Shown here in pieces: positions 44,067 through 53,116 of a stretch of 64,000 bases of DNA. Under the pieces are notes generated by a model. It was not told the DNA's origin and searched no databases. It saw nothing but the letters and a program-made list of their open reading frames with translations. Source of the DNA: Tamlana sp038148895 (lineage in GTDB: Bacteria; Bacteroidota; Bacteroidia; Flavobacteriales; Flavobacteriaceae); NCBI GenBank assembly GCA_038148895.1, contig JBBVGQ010000004.1. The stretch is one strand, 5' to 3'. A program made the position numbers and the translations under genes. Positions within the stretch are counted from its first letter, which is position 1. Each line of letters opens with the position of its first letter.

Positions 44067-44522
44067 ATGAAAAACCTCATAATCTTATTAACAATAAGCG
44101 TGGCTTTTATAAGTTGTACGGTAACCGAAAAACCACAGTTTGTTGGTGTAGAGAATATTAAAGTTTTAGGGGCGAGTTCAAAACTCATAACCGTTACGGC
44201 AGATGCACTTTTTATAAACCCAAACGATATTGGTGGTGAATTGCAAACCGATGAAATAAAAGTGTTCATTAACGATAATGAAATGGCTACGGTTTCTACC
44301 GAAACTTTTGAGGTTCCAGCCAAAAAAGAGTTTAGTATTCCGTTAAAAACCAAAGTGCCTACCGACAGTATTTTCAGTGATAAAAGTATTGGCGGATTAA
44401 TTGGAAGCCTATTTAGTGAAAAAGTAAAAGTGCAGTACAAGGGAGATATAAATTATAAGGTATTCGGTTTTTCGCACGCGTACACCGTTGATGTTACCGA
44501 AGACGTAAAAATCAAATTTTAG
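44067..44522 (+). CDS. LEA type 2 domain lipoprotein
   Basis: The 151-residue protein has a lipoprotein signal (VAFISC) and a single immunoglobulin-like LEA14/WHy (LEA2) domain: VTADALFINPNDIGGELQTDEIKV and EFSIPLKTKVPTDSIF. Such proteins occur in the bacterial envelope with unknown roles, possibly in stress tolerance. I use the ATG at 44067; a TTG six bases earlier is less likely. Its TAG stop overlaps the GTG start of ribD by one base. Confidence 0.85.
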   Translation: MKNLIILLTISVAFISCTVTEKPQFVGVENIKVLGASSKLITVTADALFINPNDIGGELQTDEIKVFINDNEMATVSTETFEVPAKKEFSIPLKTKVPTDSIFSDKSIGGLIGSLFSEKVKVQYKGDINYKVFGFSHAYTVDVTEDVKIKF

Positions 44523-45526
44523 TGAATACCAACGAAACATATATGCAGCGCTGCCTGGACATTGCAAAAAACGGCTTGGGAACAACAAGGCCAAACCCCA
44601 TGGTGGGCAGTGTAATTGTATATAACAATAAGATTATAGGTGAAGGCTTTACTAGTAAATATGGTGGAAATCACGCTGAAGTTAATGCCATAAATTCCGT
44701 TGAAGATAAAAATCTATTAAAAGAGGCAACACTTTATGTAACGTTGGAACCCTGTTCGCATTTTGGTAAAACACCTCCGTGTAGCGACCTTATTGTCAAG
44801 CACAGCATCCCAAAAGTGTTTATTGCGTGTATTGATAACAACGAACAAGTATCAGGAAAAGGCGTAAAAAAGTTAATGGATGCGGGTTGCCATGTTACCG
44901 TTGGCGTTTTAGAAGAGGAATGCAAAAAGCACCACAAACGATTTTTCACTTTCCATAATAAAAAACGCCCATACATTATTTTAAAATGGGCCGAAAGCAA
45001 AAATGGTTATATTGCCCCAACCACAAAAAAAGAACAAAAACCCGTTTGGATCACCAATGAATTTTCCAGACAATTGGTCCATAAATGGCGCACAGAGGAA
45101 CAAGCTATTCTAGTGGGCACAAATACTGTTTTGCAGGACAATCCAAGTTTAACTGCACGAGATTGGACTGGAAACAACCCTATTAGAGTCGTTTTGGATA
45201 GAGACGAAAAACTTTCAAGATCACTTTCTGTCTTTAATGATGAAGCCGAAACGATTGTTATCAGCAATAATGACATTGATTTTTCACAACATGTTGCCGA
45301 GCAAATTTGCCACGTTTTGTTTCAAAAAGACATAAACTCCGTCATAATTGAAGGAGGAACAAAAACCCTTCAAACCTTTATTGATGAAAATCTGTGGGAT
45401 GAAGCTCGTGTATTTACAGGGAGCAATACATTTAAAAGCGGCACTCTAGCCCCCGTTTTTAAAGGAAAGTTAATCTCAGAAGAAAAAATTTTGAACGACA
45501 TTCTTAAAATTTATGAGAATGATTAA
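44522..45526 (+). CDS. ribD: Riboflavin biosynthesis deaminase/reductase RibD
   Basis: This 334-residue bifunctional enzyme deaminates and then reduces the pyrimidine intermediate of riboflavin synthesis. The deaminase domain binds zinc with His51 (HAEVNAI, with proton shuttle Glu53), Cys78 and Cys87 (PCSHFGKTPPC). The reductase domain follows from about residue 150, with AILVGTNTVLQDNPSLTAR and VIIEGGTKTLQTFI. The start is a GTG that overlaps the previous stop in TAGTG, a coupled arrangement. No FMN riboswitch is visible. The HAD gene overlaps its end by 14 bases. Confidence 0.95.
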   Translation: MNTNETYMQRCLDIAKNGLGTTRPNPMVGSVIVYNNKIIGEGFTSKYGGNHAEVNAINSVEDKNLLKEATLYVTLEPCSHFGKTPPCSDLIVKHSIPKVFIACIDNNEQVSGKGVKKLMDAGCHVTVGVLEEECKKHHKRFFTFHNKKRPYIILKWAESKNGYIAPTTKKEQKPVWITNEFSRQLVHKWRTEEQAILVGTNTVLQDNPSLTARDWTGNNPIRVVLDRDEKLSRSLSVFNDEAETIVISNNDIDFSQHVAEQICHVLFQKDINSVIIEGGTKTLQTFIDENLWDEARVFTGSNTFKSGTLAPVFKGKLISEEKILNDILKIYEND

Positions 45527-46130
45527 AACCCTAATCTTTGATTTTGGCAACGTATTCATAAATTTAGATATTGAAGGCGCTGAAAAGTATGCACTAGAAC
45601 AGTTTCAAATTAAATCGCCTTCGGAAGAGATGCTTCGCATTAATGAACTTTATGAAAAAGGCTTAATTTCCACTGAAGAATTTATCGGTTTTTATGTTGA
45701 AAACTTTCCAAATCTTTCAAAAAATGAACTTATCGGCATTTGGAACTACATGCTGAAGGATTTTCCTGAAAGCCGTTTGGAGTTTCTTCAGCAGTTAAAA
45801 AAAGAAGGAACTCACAAACTCATATTATTGAGCAACACCAACGAACTTCATATAGATTACGTTAAAAAACATATGCCCTTTTATGGAGACTTCAAAAACT
45901 GTTTTGATGCGTTTTACCTATCCCATGAAATTAATTTACGAAAACCGAATACTGATATTTTCGAATTTGTCCTTTCTGAAAACAGATTAAGGGCTAACGA
46001 ATGTTTATTTATTGATGACAACATTTACAATTGTAAAACATCCAAAGCCCTCGGCATTCACACCTGGCACATCAATCCAAAAACAGAAGACATTTGTGAC
46101 CTTTTTGAAACTAAAAAACACCTTTTCTAA
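45513..46130 (+). CDS. HAD superfamily hydrolase
   Basis: The 205-residue enzyme has the HAD core: DFGNVF with the nucleophile Asp (motif I), LLSNTNE (II), KPNTDIFEFV (III) and FIDDNIYN (IV). The cap is a small helical one between motifs I and II, as in YihX-like sugar-phosphate phosphatases. Being next to ribD it could dephosphorylate the riboflavin intermediate, a step done by HAD enzymes in other bacteria; this is inference. A second ATG six bases on is an equally good start. Confidence 0.9.
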   Translation: MRMIKTLIFDFGNVFINLDIEGAEKYALEQFQIKSPSEEMLRINELYEKGLISTEEFIGFYVENFPNLSKNELIGIWNYMLKDFPESRLEFLQQLKKEGTHKLILLSNTNELHIDYVKKHMPFYGDFKNCFDAFYLSHEINLRKPNTDIFEFVLSENRLRANECLFIDDNIYNCKTSKALGIHTWHINPKTEDICDLFETKKHLF

Positions 46131-46136
46131 TTTTTT

Positions 46137-46745
46137 TTGGAAACAAAAGACACATATAAAACCATAAAATCTCCCGTCGAACATGTGCTTTTTAAGGACA
46201 AAAACAGCAAGTTTTTCGGGTACGCTTACCCCGTAACGCATGAAGAAGAAACAAAACAATACATTGAGGCTTTAAAAAAAGAGCACCATTCGGCAAGGCA
46301 TTGGTGCTACGCCTATCAAATTGGAACAGAAAACAAAATTTACCGTGCTAATGATGATGGCGAACCGAGCAACAGTGCAGGTATGCCCATTTACGGGCAA
46401 ATACAATCTTTTGAAGTCACAAACATTTTAATAGTTGTGGTACGTTATTTTGGCGGTGTAAAATTGGGAGTTGGTGGTTTAATAAATGCCTACAAAACAA
46501 CGGCACAACTAACGCTTGAGGCTTCAAAAATTGTTGAAAAGACTATCAACATTGATTATCTAATTAGTTTTGATTACAAAAACATGAACACGGTAATGCG
46601 CATCATTAAGGAGAAAAATTTAAACATAGTTAATCAAAAATTAGAATTGGATTGCCAAATAACCATTTCGGTTAGAAAGAAAGAAGCCACAACAATATTC
46701 GAAATCTTCGAAAATTTGCACAAAATAAAAATAAAAGAAATTTAG
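46137..46745 (+). CDS. YigZ/IMPACT family protein
   Basis: The 202-residue protein belongs to the YigZ (UPF0029) family: KDKNSKFFGYAYPV, HSARHWCYAYQIG, DGEPSNSAGMPI and VVVRYFGGVKLGVGGLINAY are all diagnostic. The family is related to IMPACT and to parts of elongation factors, with a proposed role in translation but no settled function. The start is a TTG directly after a run of Ts; no in-frame ATG lies at the right position, and the N-terminus METKDTYKTI fits homologues. It is convergent with the thioesterase gene, one base apart. Confidence 0.92.
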   Translation: METKDTYKTIKSPVEHVLFKDKNSKFFGYAYPVTHEEETKQYIEALKKEHHSARHWCYAYQIGTENKIYRANDDGEPSNSAGMPIYGQIQSFEVTNILIVVVRYFGGVKLGVGGLINAYKTTAQLTLEASKIVEKTINIDYLISFDYKNMNTVMRIIKEKNLNIVNQKLELDCQITISVRKKEATTIFEIFENLHKIKIKEI

Positions 46746-46746
46746 A

Positions 46747-47145
46747 TTAATTATTAATAGCGTCTAAAATGTATTGAGGAGCTCGTGTTGGTCGGTTGGT
46801 TTTCATATCAATAAACACTAAAATCGTAGATGCCGTTGTTAAAATTTCTCCTTCTTCATTTGTGATTTCATACTCAAATTCAATCTTGGCAGTAGGCTTA
46901 TTTTTCAGTTGAGTTTTTACATTAATTATGTCATCATAAACAGCTGATTTTTTATAGTTTATATTCATGGAAATGACCGGCAACATTATTCCGTTTTCTT
47001 CCATCAACTTATAAGAAATACCTAATTTTCTCAACCATTCAATTCTGCCCATCTCTAGATATAACGCATAATTGCCATGATACACCACCCCCATTTGATC
47101 TGTTTCACCATATCTCACTCTTATTTGTATTTCATCGAATTTCAT
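46747..47145 (-). CDS. Acyl-CoA thioesterase, YbgC/FadM type
   Basis: This 132-residue hot-dog-fold thioesterase has the family motif RYGETDQMGVVYHGNYALYLE, with the catalytic Asp (TDQMG) and the following His-Gly-Asn. It hydrolyses acyl-CoA or acyl-ACP; chain length is not known. It is single, divergent from dnaA with a 192-base gap. Confidence 0.93.
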   Translation of the reverse strand: MKFDEIQIRVRYGETDQMGVVYHGNYALYLEMGRIEWLRKLGISYKLMEENGIMLPVISMNINYKKSAVYDDIINVKTQLKNKPTAKIEFEYEITNEEGEILTTASTILVFIDMKTNRPTRAPQYILDAINN

Positions 47146-47337
47146 AAGCTTTATTGGATATTTTTTTGTAGTTTCGGCAATGGGATAAACATGATGAAAA
47201 TTTTCTAAAAATTCAACCCCGTTTGATTTTTTTTTTAAGAATTTTGTTCACATATTTGCCTCACCAGAATAGGGGGATATGAAAAGCCATTTTTCATAAA
47301 TTAATCTAGCTAACTAAAAAAACCTGTATATTTAAAA

Positions 47338-48765
47338 ATGAGTGTAACTGCGCAATCGGTATGGAATAACTGTCTTGAATTTATAAAGGATAACATCCAA
47401 CCGCAAGCATACAAAACTTGGTTTGAGCCCATAAAAGCAGTTAAGCTTACAGATAATTCATTAAGCATTCAGGTACCCAGCAAATTCTTTTATGAGTGGC
47501 TTGAAGAGCATTACGTTAAAATCCTAAAAGTATCTTTAACAAAGGAACTGGGCGAGTCTGCCAAACTTGTTTACATTATTAAAATGGAAAACACCTATGG
47601 CAACAAGCAACCGTTTACTGAAAAAATTCCAAGTTCAAACAGAGGTGCGGTAAAATCGCAAGATGTTGATATACCTCTGAACAACAAAAGTCCGGAATTG
47701 CGCAATCCCTTTGTCATTCCAGGCATAAGAAATGTAAAGATTGAATCTCAGCTAAATCCAAACTACAGTTTTGAAAATTTCTTGGAAGGTGATTCTAACC
47801 GATTGGCCAGAAGTGCTGGACTTGCTGTAGCAGCAAAACCAGGAGGCACCTCTTTTAATCCTTTATTAATTTTTGGTGGTGTTGGTTTAGGAAAAACACA
47901 CTTGGCACACGCAATTGGTGTTGATATTAAAGACAAATATCCTGAAAAAACGGTTTTATACATTTCTGCGGAAAAGTTCACGCAACAATATATTGATGCC
48001 GTTAAGAAAAACAACAGAAATGATTTCATCCATTTTTATCAAATCATTGATGTGTTGATTATTGATGATGTACAATTCCTTTCCGGAAAAACAGGAACGC
48101 AGGACGTATTTTTCCACATTTTCAACCACTTACACCAAAATGGCAAACAGGTAGTTTTAACGAGTGACAAGGCTCCTGTTGACATGCAAGATATTGAACA
48201 GCGTTTACTATCGCGTTTTAAATGGGGACTGTCGGCCGAATTACAAAATCCAGATTTTGAAACTCGTGTTTCCATCTTAAAAAACAAGTTATATCGTGAT
48301 GGTGTTGAAATGCCTGATGATATTATTGAATATGTGGCCAAAAACATTAAAACCAATGTTAGGGAATTGGAAGGCGCCATTATTTCCTTGATTGCCCAAT
48401 CATCTTTCAACAAAAAAGAAATCACCCTCGATCTGGCTAGAATTATTGTCGAGAAGTTTGTAAAGAACACCAAACGCGAGGTATCTATTGACTATATCCA
48501 AAAAGTGGTTTCAGACTACTTCCAAATGGATGTAGACACACTACAATCAAAAACCAGAAAACGCCATATTGTTCAAGCCCGTCAATTGGCAATGTTTTTC
48601 GCTAAAAAATTCACAAAGGCTTCATTGGCAAGTATTGGCTCGCAAATTGGAAAACGCGACCACGCAACTGTGCTTCACGCATGCAAAACTGTGGACAATC
48701 TATCTTCAACAGATAAACAATTCAGAAAATATGTTGAAGATATCTCTAAGAAGCTTTCTGTATAA
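47338..48765 (+). CDS. dnaA: Chromosomal replication initiator DnaA
   Basis: The 475-residue initiator has domain I (1-80, with QAYKTWFEPI), a short linker, the AAA+ domain with Walker A GGVGLGKT (180-187), Walker B VLIIDDVQFL and sensor motifs (SDKAPVDM, LLSRFKWG). The C-terminal DNA-binding domain has the DnaA signature RDHATVLHACKTV. As usual in Bacteroidetes it is not next to dnaN. I see no cluster of TTATCCACA-type boxes in the 192 bases upstream, so oriC is not shown to be here. A loose -7 word CATATTTG lies at 47251-47258. Confidence 0.98.
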   Translation: MSVTAQSVWNNCLEFIKDNIQPQAYKTWFEPIKAVKLTDNSLSIQVPSKFFYEWLEEHYVKILKVSLTKELGESAKLVYIIKMENTYGNKQPFTEKIPSSNRGAVKSQDVDIPLNNKSPELRNPFVIPGIRNVKIESQLNPNYSFENFLEGDSNRLARSAGLAVAAKPGGTSFNPLLIFGGVGLGKTHLAHAIGVDIKDKYPEKTVLYISAEKFTQQYIDAVKKNNRNDFIHFYQIIDVLIIDDVQFLSGKTGTQDVFFHIFNHLHQNGKQVVLTSDKAPVDMQDIEQRLLSRFKWGLSAELQNPDFETRVSILKNKLYRDGVEMPDDIIEYVAKNIKTNVRELEGAIISLIAQSSFNKKEITLDLARIIVEKFVKNTKREVSIDYIQKVVSDYFQMDVDTLQSKTRKRHIVQARQLAMFFAKKFTKASLASIGSQIGKRDHATVLHACKTVDNLSSTDKQFRKYVEDISKKLSV

Positions 48766-48776
48766 ATTCAATTGAA

Positions 48777-49232
48777 ATGACTAAAATTCTGATGGTATGC
48801 TTGGGAAACATTTGCCGTTCGCCCTTGGCCGAAGGTATTTTAAGATCTAAGCTCCCAAAACATTCCTTTACCATTGATTCTGCCGGCACGGCTGCTTACC
48901 ACATTGGCAGTTCGCCAGACAGACGCTCGGTTGCCATAGCAAGGAAATATGGTTTGGATATTTCAAATTTGATGGGAAGGCAATTTGGCGTTTCAGATTT
49001 TGACCGATTTGATTTGATATATGCCATGGATAACTCAAATTTTCAAAATGTAGTAAAACTGGCTAGAGATGAAAATGACCTTGCTAAAGTTAAGCTAATT
49101 CTGAACGAGGTTTACCCAAATCAAAACCATGATGTTCCCGATCCTTATTATGGTGGCGACCAAGGTTTTCAAAACGTTTATCAAATGTTGGACGAGGCTT
49201 GCGACATTATTGCCGAAAAAGTAACACGCTAA
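48777..49232 (+). CDS. Low-molecular-weight protein tyrosine phosphatase
   Basis: The 151-residue enzyme has the phosphate loop CLGNICRS (Cys8 to Arg14, C-x5-R) at the N-terminus and the general acid Asp in DVPDPYYGG near 120. It removes phosphate from protein tyrosines or from arginine; targets are unknown. It begins 11 bases after dnaA, a neighbour pairing common in Flavobacteriia. Confidence 0.95.
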   Translation: MTKILMVCLGNICRSPLAEGILRSKLPKHSFTIDSAGTAAYHIGSSPDRRSVAIARKYGLDISNLMGRQFGVSDFDRFDLIYAMDNSNFQNVVKLARDENDLAKVKLILNEVYPNQNHDVPDPYYGGDQGFQNVYQMLDEACDIIAEKVTR

Positions 49233-49283
49233 CAATATGTTAATTAGCATCTTATTTATTAAATTTACTTAAAAAGATGCACT

Positions 49284-50693
49284 ATGAAAAATTTAAACAT
49301 TTTCCTTTCTTGTTTTGTTTTAGGCCTCATCGGTACTGCACAAACCGTCCAACTTAATAGCTTTGCTTCAGGGTTTTCCAGTCCGGTAGAAATTGCCCAT
49401 GCAGGAGACAGTCGACTATTTGTCGTTGAAAAATCCGGTATTATAAAAATTTTAAATTCTGACGGAAGCGTTAACCCTACTCCATTTTTAAATATTTCAA
49501 ACCTTGTTGGTTCAGGCGGTGAACGTGGGCTGTTAGGGCTAGCTTTTGCCCCAGATTATGTTACTTCGGGCAGGTTTTATGTAAATTATACGGACAAATC
49601 TAGTACAGATCAACCAATTACTATTATAGCCAGATACACGGTAAGCGGAAATCCAGATACAGCAAATTCTTCGGGAGAAAGCATACTTACTTACCAGCAA
49701 CCGTATAGCAATCATAACGGCGGCAAACTGGCTTTTGCCAATGATGGCTTTTTGTACATTGGTGTTGGGGATGGTGGCAGCGGTGGCGACCCACAAAATA
49801 GAGCACAAAACACAAGTAGCCTTTTTGGGAAATTACTGCGTATTGACGTTAGTGGAGCTACATATAACATCCCTTCAAATAATCCTTTTTCAAGCTCAGC
49901 AAACGGACCAAACGACCCAAGACCCGAAATTTATGTGATTGGATTAAGGAATCCATGGAAATTTTCCTTTGACAGTATCAACAATGATTTATGGATTGCA
50001 GATGTTGGGCAGAATGCTTACGAAGAAATAAATAAAGTAACAGGTTCTGGTAATCCCGGAGACAACTATGGTTGGCGTTGTTATGAGGGCACACATACTT
50101 ACAACACCAGTGCAAATTGCCCTGCTGGAGGATTAAGTGCTACCGTCGCTCCAGTTGCCGAGTATCCTCATGTTGGTAGCGGATGTTCTGGTTCCATTAC
50201 AGGTGGCTATCTTTACAGGGGCTCTAGTTTTCCAAATTTTTATGGCAAATATTTCTTCGCCGATTATTGCACCCAAAACATTGGAATTTTAACCGAAAAT
50301 GGAAGTAATTGGAATTTAACTTTTCAAACACCCAATATAACCCAAGGGTGGACCACTTTAGGTGAAGATTTTAATGGCGAACTTTACATTGCAGGCGGTT
50401 CTTCCGTTTACAAAATTTCCGACGCCAATTTGGATATTTCCGAGAATAAAGAGTTTAGTTTTAAAATGTATCCCAACCCTACAAAAGATATAGTAAACTT
50501 GGATTTATCAGGAATTCAGAATAAAGTTAACTCAATTACCATTTACAATATTCAGGGGCAAACGATTTTTGATATTGCCCCAAACCAGGGAAAAATCAGC
50601 ATTAAAACTGAAAATTACAGTAAAGGTCTATATTTTGTGGAAGTCCGTTTGGATGATTCTTCAAAAACTATAAAAAAACTTACAATCAACTAA
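49284..50693 (+). CDS. PQQ-type sugar (GSDH-like) dehydrogenase with T9SS signal
   Basis: The 469-residue protein has a Sec signal (MKNLNIFLSCFVLGLIGTAQT) and a six-bladed GSDH/sorbosone dehydrogenase beta-propeller (about 25-375): ERGLLGLAFAPDY, NHNGGKLAFANDGFLYIGVGDGG-type blades split across 145-170, and GLRNPWKFSFD. The C-terminal 75 residues are a type A type IX secretion signal (KMYPNPTKDIVNLDL, ending KTIKKLTIN). The protein is thus exported through the outer membrane to the surface or medium, where it would oxidise sugars with PQQ or a similar cofactor. The cofactor is inferred from the family. The next gene starts immediately after the stop. Confidence 0.9.
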   Translation: MKNLNIFLSCFVLGLIGTAQTVQLNSFASGFSSPVEIAHAGDSRLFVVEKSGIIKILNSDGSVNPTPFLNISNLVGSGGERGLLGLAFAPDYVTSGRFYVNYTDKSSTDQPITIIARYTVSGNPDTANSSGESILTYQQPYSNHNGGKLAFANDGFLYIGVGDGGSGGDPQNRAQNTSSLFGKLLRIDVSGATYNIPSNNPFSSSANGPNDPRPEIYVIGLRNPWKFSFDSINNDLWIADVGQNAYEEINKVTGSGNPGDNYGWRCYEGTHTYNTSANCPAGGLSATVAPVAEYPHVGSGCSGSITGGYLYRGSSFPNFYGKYFFADYCTQNIGILTENGSNWNLTFQTPNITQGWTTLGEDFNGELYIAGGSSVYKISDANLDISENKEFSFKMYPNPTKDIVNLDLSGIQNKVNSITIYNIQGQTIFDIAPNQGKISIKTENYSKGLYFVEVRLDDSSKTIKKLTIN

Positions 50694-51410
50694 ATGAACG
50701 AAAAAACAGGAAAGCTTTACCTAATTCCAACCACATTAGGCGACACAGAACCTTTAGAGGTTTTGCCCATTTCAGTAAAACGAGCTATTGACAACATTGA
50801 CACTTTTATTGTTGAAAATGAAAAAACTGCAAGACGGTTCATTAAAAAAATAAGCCCAGAAAAGTCACAACCCTCCTTTAAAATCTTCCTTTTGAACAAA
50901 TTTACTGAAGCTGCAGAATTACCTAATTTTCTTGAACCTTGCTTAAATGGTATTGATGTTGGTTTATTATCTGAAGCCGGCTGTCCAGGAGTTGCAGACC
51001 CAGGATCAGATGTTGTAAAAATTGCACACAGCAAAAACATTAAAGTTGTGCCTTTGGTAGGTCCCTCTTCAATACTTATGGCCATGATGGGCTCTGGTAT
51101 GAACGGACAAAGTTTTGCTTTTAATGGCTATTTGCCCATTGATAAAAATGAACGAAAAAATGAAATAAGGCGCTTGGAACGTTTATCCTTTGAGTTCAAT
51201 CAATCCCAAATATTTATTGAAACGCCTTATCGAAATAATAAAATGTTAGAGGATTTAACTACAATTCTCAACAATTCTACCAGTATTTGTGTAGCATGCG
51301 ACATTACTTTGCCAGCAGAATTTATCAAAACACTTACTGCTGACCAATGGAAAAAAAATATGGTAGACCTTCATAAAAGACCTACCATATTTATAATTCA
51401 TAAATTCTAG
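50694..51410 (+). CDS. RsmI-like SAM-dependent methyltransferase
   Basis: The 238-residue protein has the tetrapyrrole-methylase-type fold of RsmI: LYLIPTTLGD, VGLLSEAGCPGVADPGSDVV, VVPLVGPSSILMAMMGSGMNGQ split across 118-143, and FIETPYRNN. RsmI methylates C1402 of 16S rRNA, but this is the diverged Bacteroidetes branch, so the exact target is uncertain. It begins directly after the preceding stop codon. The stop codon is part of a terminator hairpin. Confidence 0.9.
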   Translation: MNEKTGKLYLIPTTLGDTEPLEVLPISVKRAIDNIDTFIVENEKTARRFIKKISPEKSQPSFKIFLLNKFTEAAELPNFLEPCLNGIDVGLLSEAGCPGVADPGSDVVKIAHSKNIKVVPLVGPSSILMAMMGSGMNGQSFAFNGYLPIDKNERKNEIRRLERLSFEFNQSQIFIETPYRNNKMLEDLTTILNNSTSICVACDITLPAEFIKTLTADQWKKNMVDLHKRPTIFIIHKF

Positions 51411-51433
51411 TCGAAACCTAGAATTGCTTTTTT
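51403..51433. terminator. Terminator hairpin overlapping a stop codon
   Basis: AATTCTAG (51403-51410) pairs with CTAGAATT (51418-51425) around a 7-base loop, followed by GCTTTTTT. The TAG stop of the methyltransferase gene is part of the stem. The convergent gene ends at 51432. Confidence 0.75.
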
Positions 51434-52115
51434 AAATAGCTTTTGCTTTTTTATCCGCTTTTACAAAAGAAGTATCATATCCAGAAAAACGTTTCATGTA
51501 ATAATGCACAGTGGTACCATAACCATCAGCAAAATTATCCAAACCGTAGCTTCTTAGATATTGTTTAACACTTCCAGGCCCAGCCAAGTGTGCTGCAGCC
51601 AAAATACCAGATTCTGTAACGATAATACCATTTATTCGTTTTCCAACGAAGTTCTTGATATCACGTCTTAAAATCCATTTATTTCGTGCTGTGTTTGCCA
51701 AAAAGGCCTTTTCTTGCAACCTTGGATTCTTTAAAAACTGAGCTGGATTGTTAATACCAATAAGCCTTAAGGTTGAAGCACCAAATTGGTACTTTCCCAA
51801 ATACCCGTAGGTATTCACGGAGTTATAATTACCACCCGACTCCTTAAAAGCCAAAGCCTCCTTAAAGCCAACAAACGATTTTCCTAAATAAGGGGAAAAT
51901 ACTTCTTCTGAGTTCTCGTTTAATGCCAACAAATAATCATCTTGAACATTGTCATCATTTACCGTGTAGTTCAAATTTAAGCCTTCCGTAGAATATTTGC
52001 TTAAATCGATTGTTTCATCTGAATGAAACGACAGATACAATAGCGCTGATATTGTAAGTGTGAGGGTCAGGTAACTTGCAATATGTTTTACCATAGTCTT
52101 AAATTTTTTCAGCAT
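51432..52115 (-). CDS. Lysozyme-like transglycosylase-type protein
   Basis: The 227-residue protein has an N-terminal membrane or signal segment (about 12-30) and a lysozyme-like domain with FKESGGNYNSVNTYGYLGKYQF, where Glu92 is the probable catalytic acid, followed by RLQEKAFLANTARNKW-type helices and ILAAAHLAGPGSVKQYL. Proteins of this kind cut peptidoglycan glycan strands. It is last in the leftward run with DUF2279 and mltG, which supports a cell-wall role. An ATG at 52094 is another possible start. Confidence 0.75.
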   Translation of the reverse strand: MLKKFKTMVKHIASYLTLTLTISALLYLSFHSDETIDLSKYSTEGLNLNYTVNDDNVQDDYLLALNENSEEVFSPYLGKSFVGFKEALAFKESGGNYNSVNTYGYLGKYQFGASTLRLIGINNPAQFLKNPRLQEKAFLANTARNKWILRRDIKNFVGKRINGIIVTESGILAAAHLAGPGSVKQYLRSYGLDNFADGYGTTVHYYMKRFSGYDTSFVKADKKAKAI

Positions 52116-52204
52116 ATTTTAATAAAAAATACACCTTGAAATTTGAGCGTGCAAAATTATGATTTTTTTCAATAAGTTCAAAATTAATCGATTATGTGCT
52201 CTTT

Positions 52205-53116
52205 TTAATTGTAGAATAGATGAAATACAGCCCCTTTTTTGCTAATTTCTAGGGTAGGAAACGGTATTTTTATCATATTAAAAATATCAAAAATAGACCT
52301 CAATAATCTTGAATTTGTCCTTATGTTATTCAAATTTACATCAAAACTTAAAAAGAACTGCCTGTACCTCTCAATACTTGTTAACACCTGATTGTCAATA
52401 TCTTTAGAACCGTACAGCATACCATCAGCACCGTATCCTACTGCAATATTTAGCCATTTTGGCACTTTACTATTTTTAAAAAATGAATGCAAATTAAAAC
52501 TCAACCAATAAGTTTGCCCGTTATAATCTTTCAAAATTTGCTCCATATACGTTTCACCGAGCTTATTTGGATTTACTTGTGCGAATTTTGTGTCATGAAA
52601 ACTGTACTTAATGGCAATTCTTTGTTCGTTCCACAATAATTCTTGGCCAATATACAATCCTGTACCAACTCCATTGGCTAGAACATCTCCCCACGAAAAA
52701 CCCCATTCTTTTGAATAACCATCAAGTACTTCAACCGCTGTTAAAAACGTGAAACCCAATGTCGCTCCATAAAGCAATTGATTCTTTTTTTCCGCCCCAC
52801 TCCAATTTAACAATTGCGCCCCATGTTTCCCTAACTGATAAGATGTAAAAACATGACCAAACTTGTCCATTTGCAGCCATTCACTGTTATCATTAATCGT
52901 GTGGAATTTAGATTGGTCGTAATCTGAATACCAAAGTTGATTCAACCCAACCAATGTAATTGCAGAAATTGATGCTTCAGAAATAATTACAGCATTGCGT
53001 CGTGGGACATTTAATGTATCACTCGGTGTTAAAAATGCGTTTAATTTAGATTGAGAAAAGGAAAAAACAGGCAATAAAACTAAAAAGGCAATATATTTTA
53101 GCAGCAAGCACTTCAC
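52205..53116 (-). CDS. DUF2279 family envelope protein
   Basis: The 303-residue protein has a Sec signal (to about residue 21, ending FSFSQ) and the DUF2279 pattern: MDKFGHVFTSYQLGK, FLTAVEVLDGYSKEWGFSWGD and ANGVGTGLYIGQELLW. The family is found mainly in Bacteroidetes, is predicted to be membrane- or outer-membrane-associated and has no known function. Its ATG overlaps the mltG stop by one base, so it is translated with mltG. Confidence 0.88.
   Translation of the reverse strand: MKCLLLKYIAFLVLLPVFSFSQSKLNAFLTPSDTLNVPRRNAVIISEASISAITLVGLNQLWYSDYDQSKFHTINDNSEWLQMDKFGHVFTSYQLGKHGAQLLNWSGAEKKNQLLYGATLGFTFLTAVEVLDGYSKEWGFSWGDVLANGVGTGLYIGQELLWNEQRIAIKYSFHDTKFAQVNPNKLGETYMEQILKDYNGQTYWLSFNLHSFFKNSKVPKWLNIAVGYGADGMLYGSKDIDNQVLTSIERYRQFFLSFDVNLNNIRTNSRLLRSIFDIFNMIKIPFPTLEISKKGAVFHLFYN

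Noticed and set aside
44409..44521. FMN riboswitch before ribD
   Set aside because: The upstream gene overlaps the ribD start by one base, so there is no leader in which such an element could fold, and no conserved RFN motif is seen.
47146..47337. Possible replication origin upstream of dnaA
   Set aside because: Only one loose DnaA-box-like word (TTGTTCACA, two mismatches) is present and there is no cluster or AT-rich unwinding repeat set, so oriC is not supported.
51360..51389. Inverted repeat ATGGTAG/CTACCAT near the end of the RsmI-like gene
   Set aside because: It is a 7-bp stem inside coding sequence without a T-tract; the hairpin at 51403-51425 is the better terminator.
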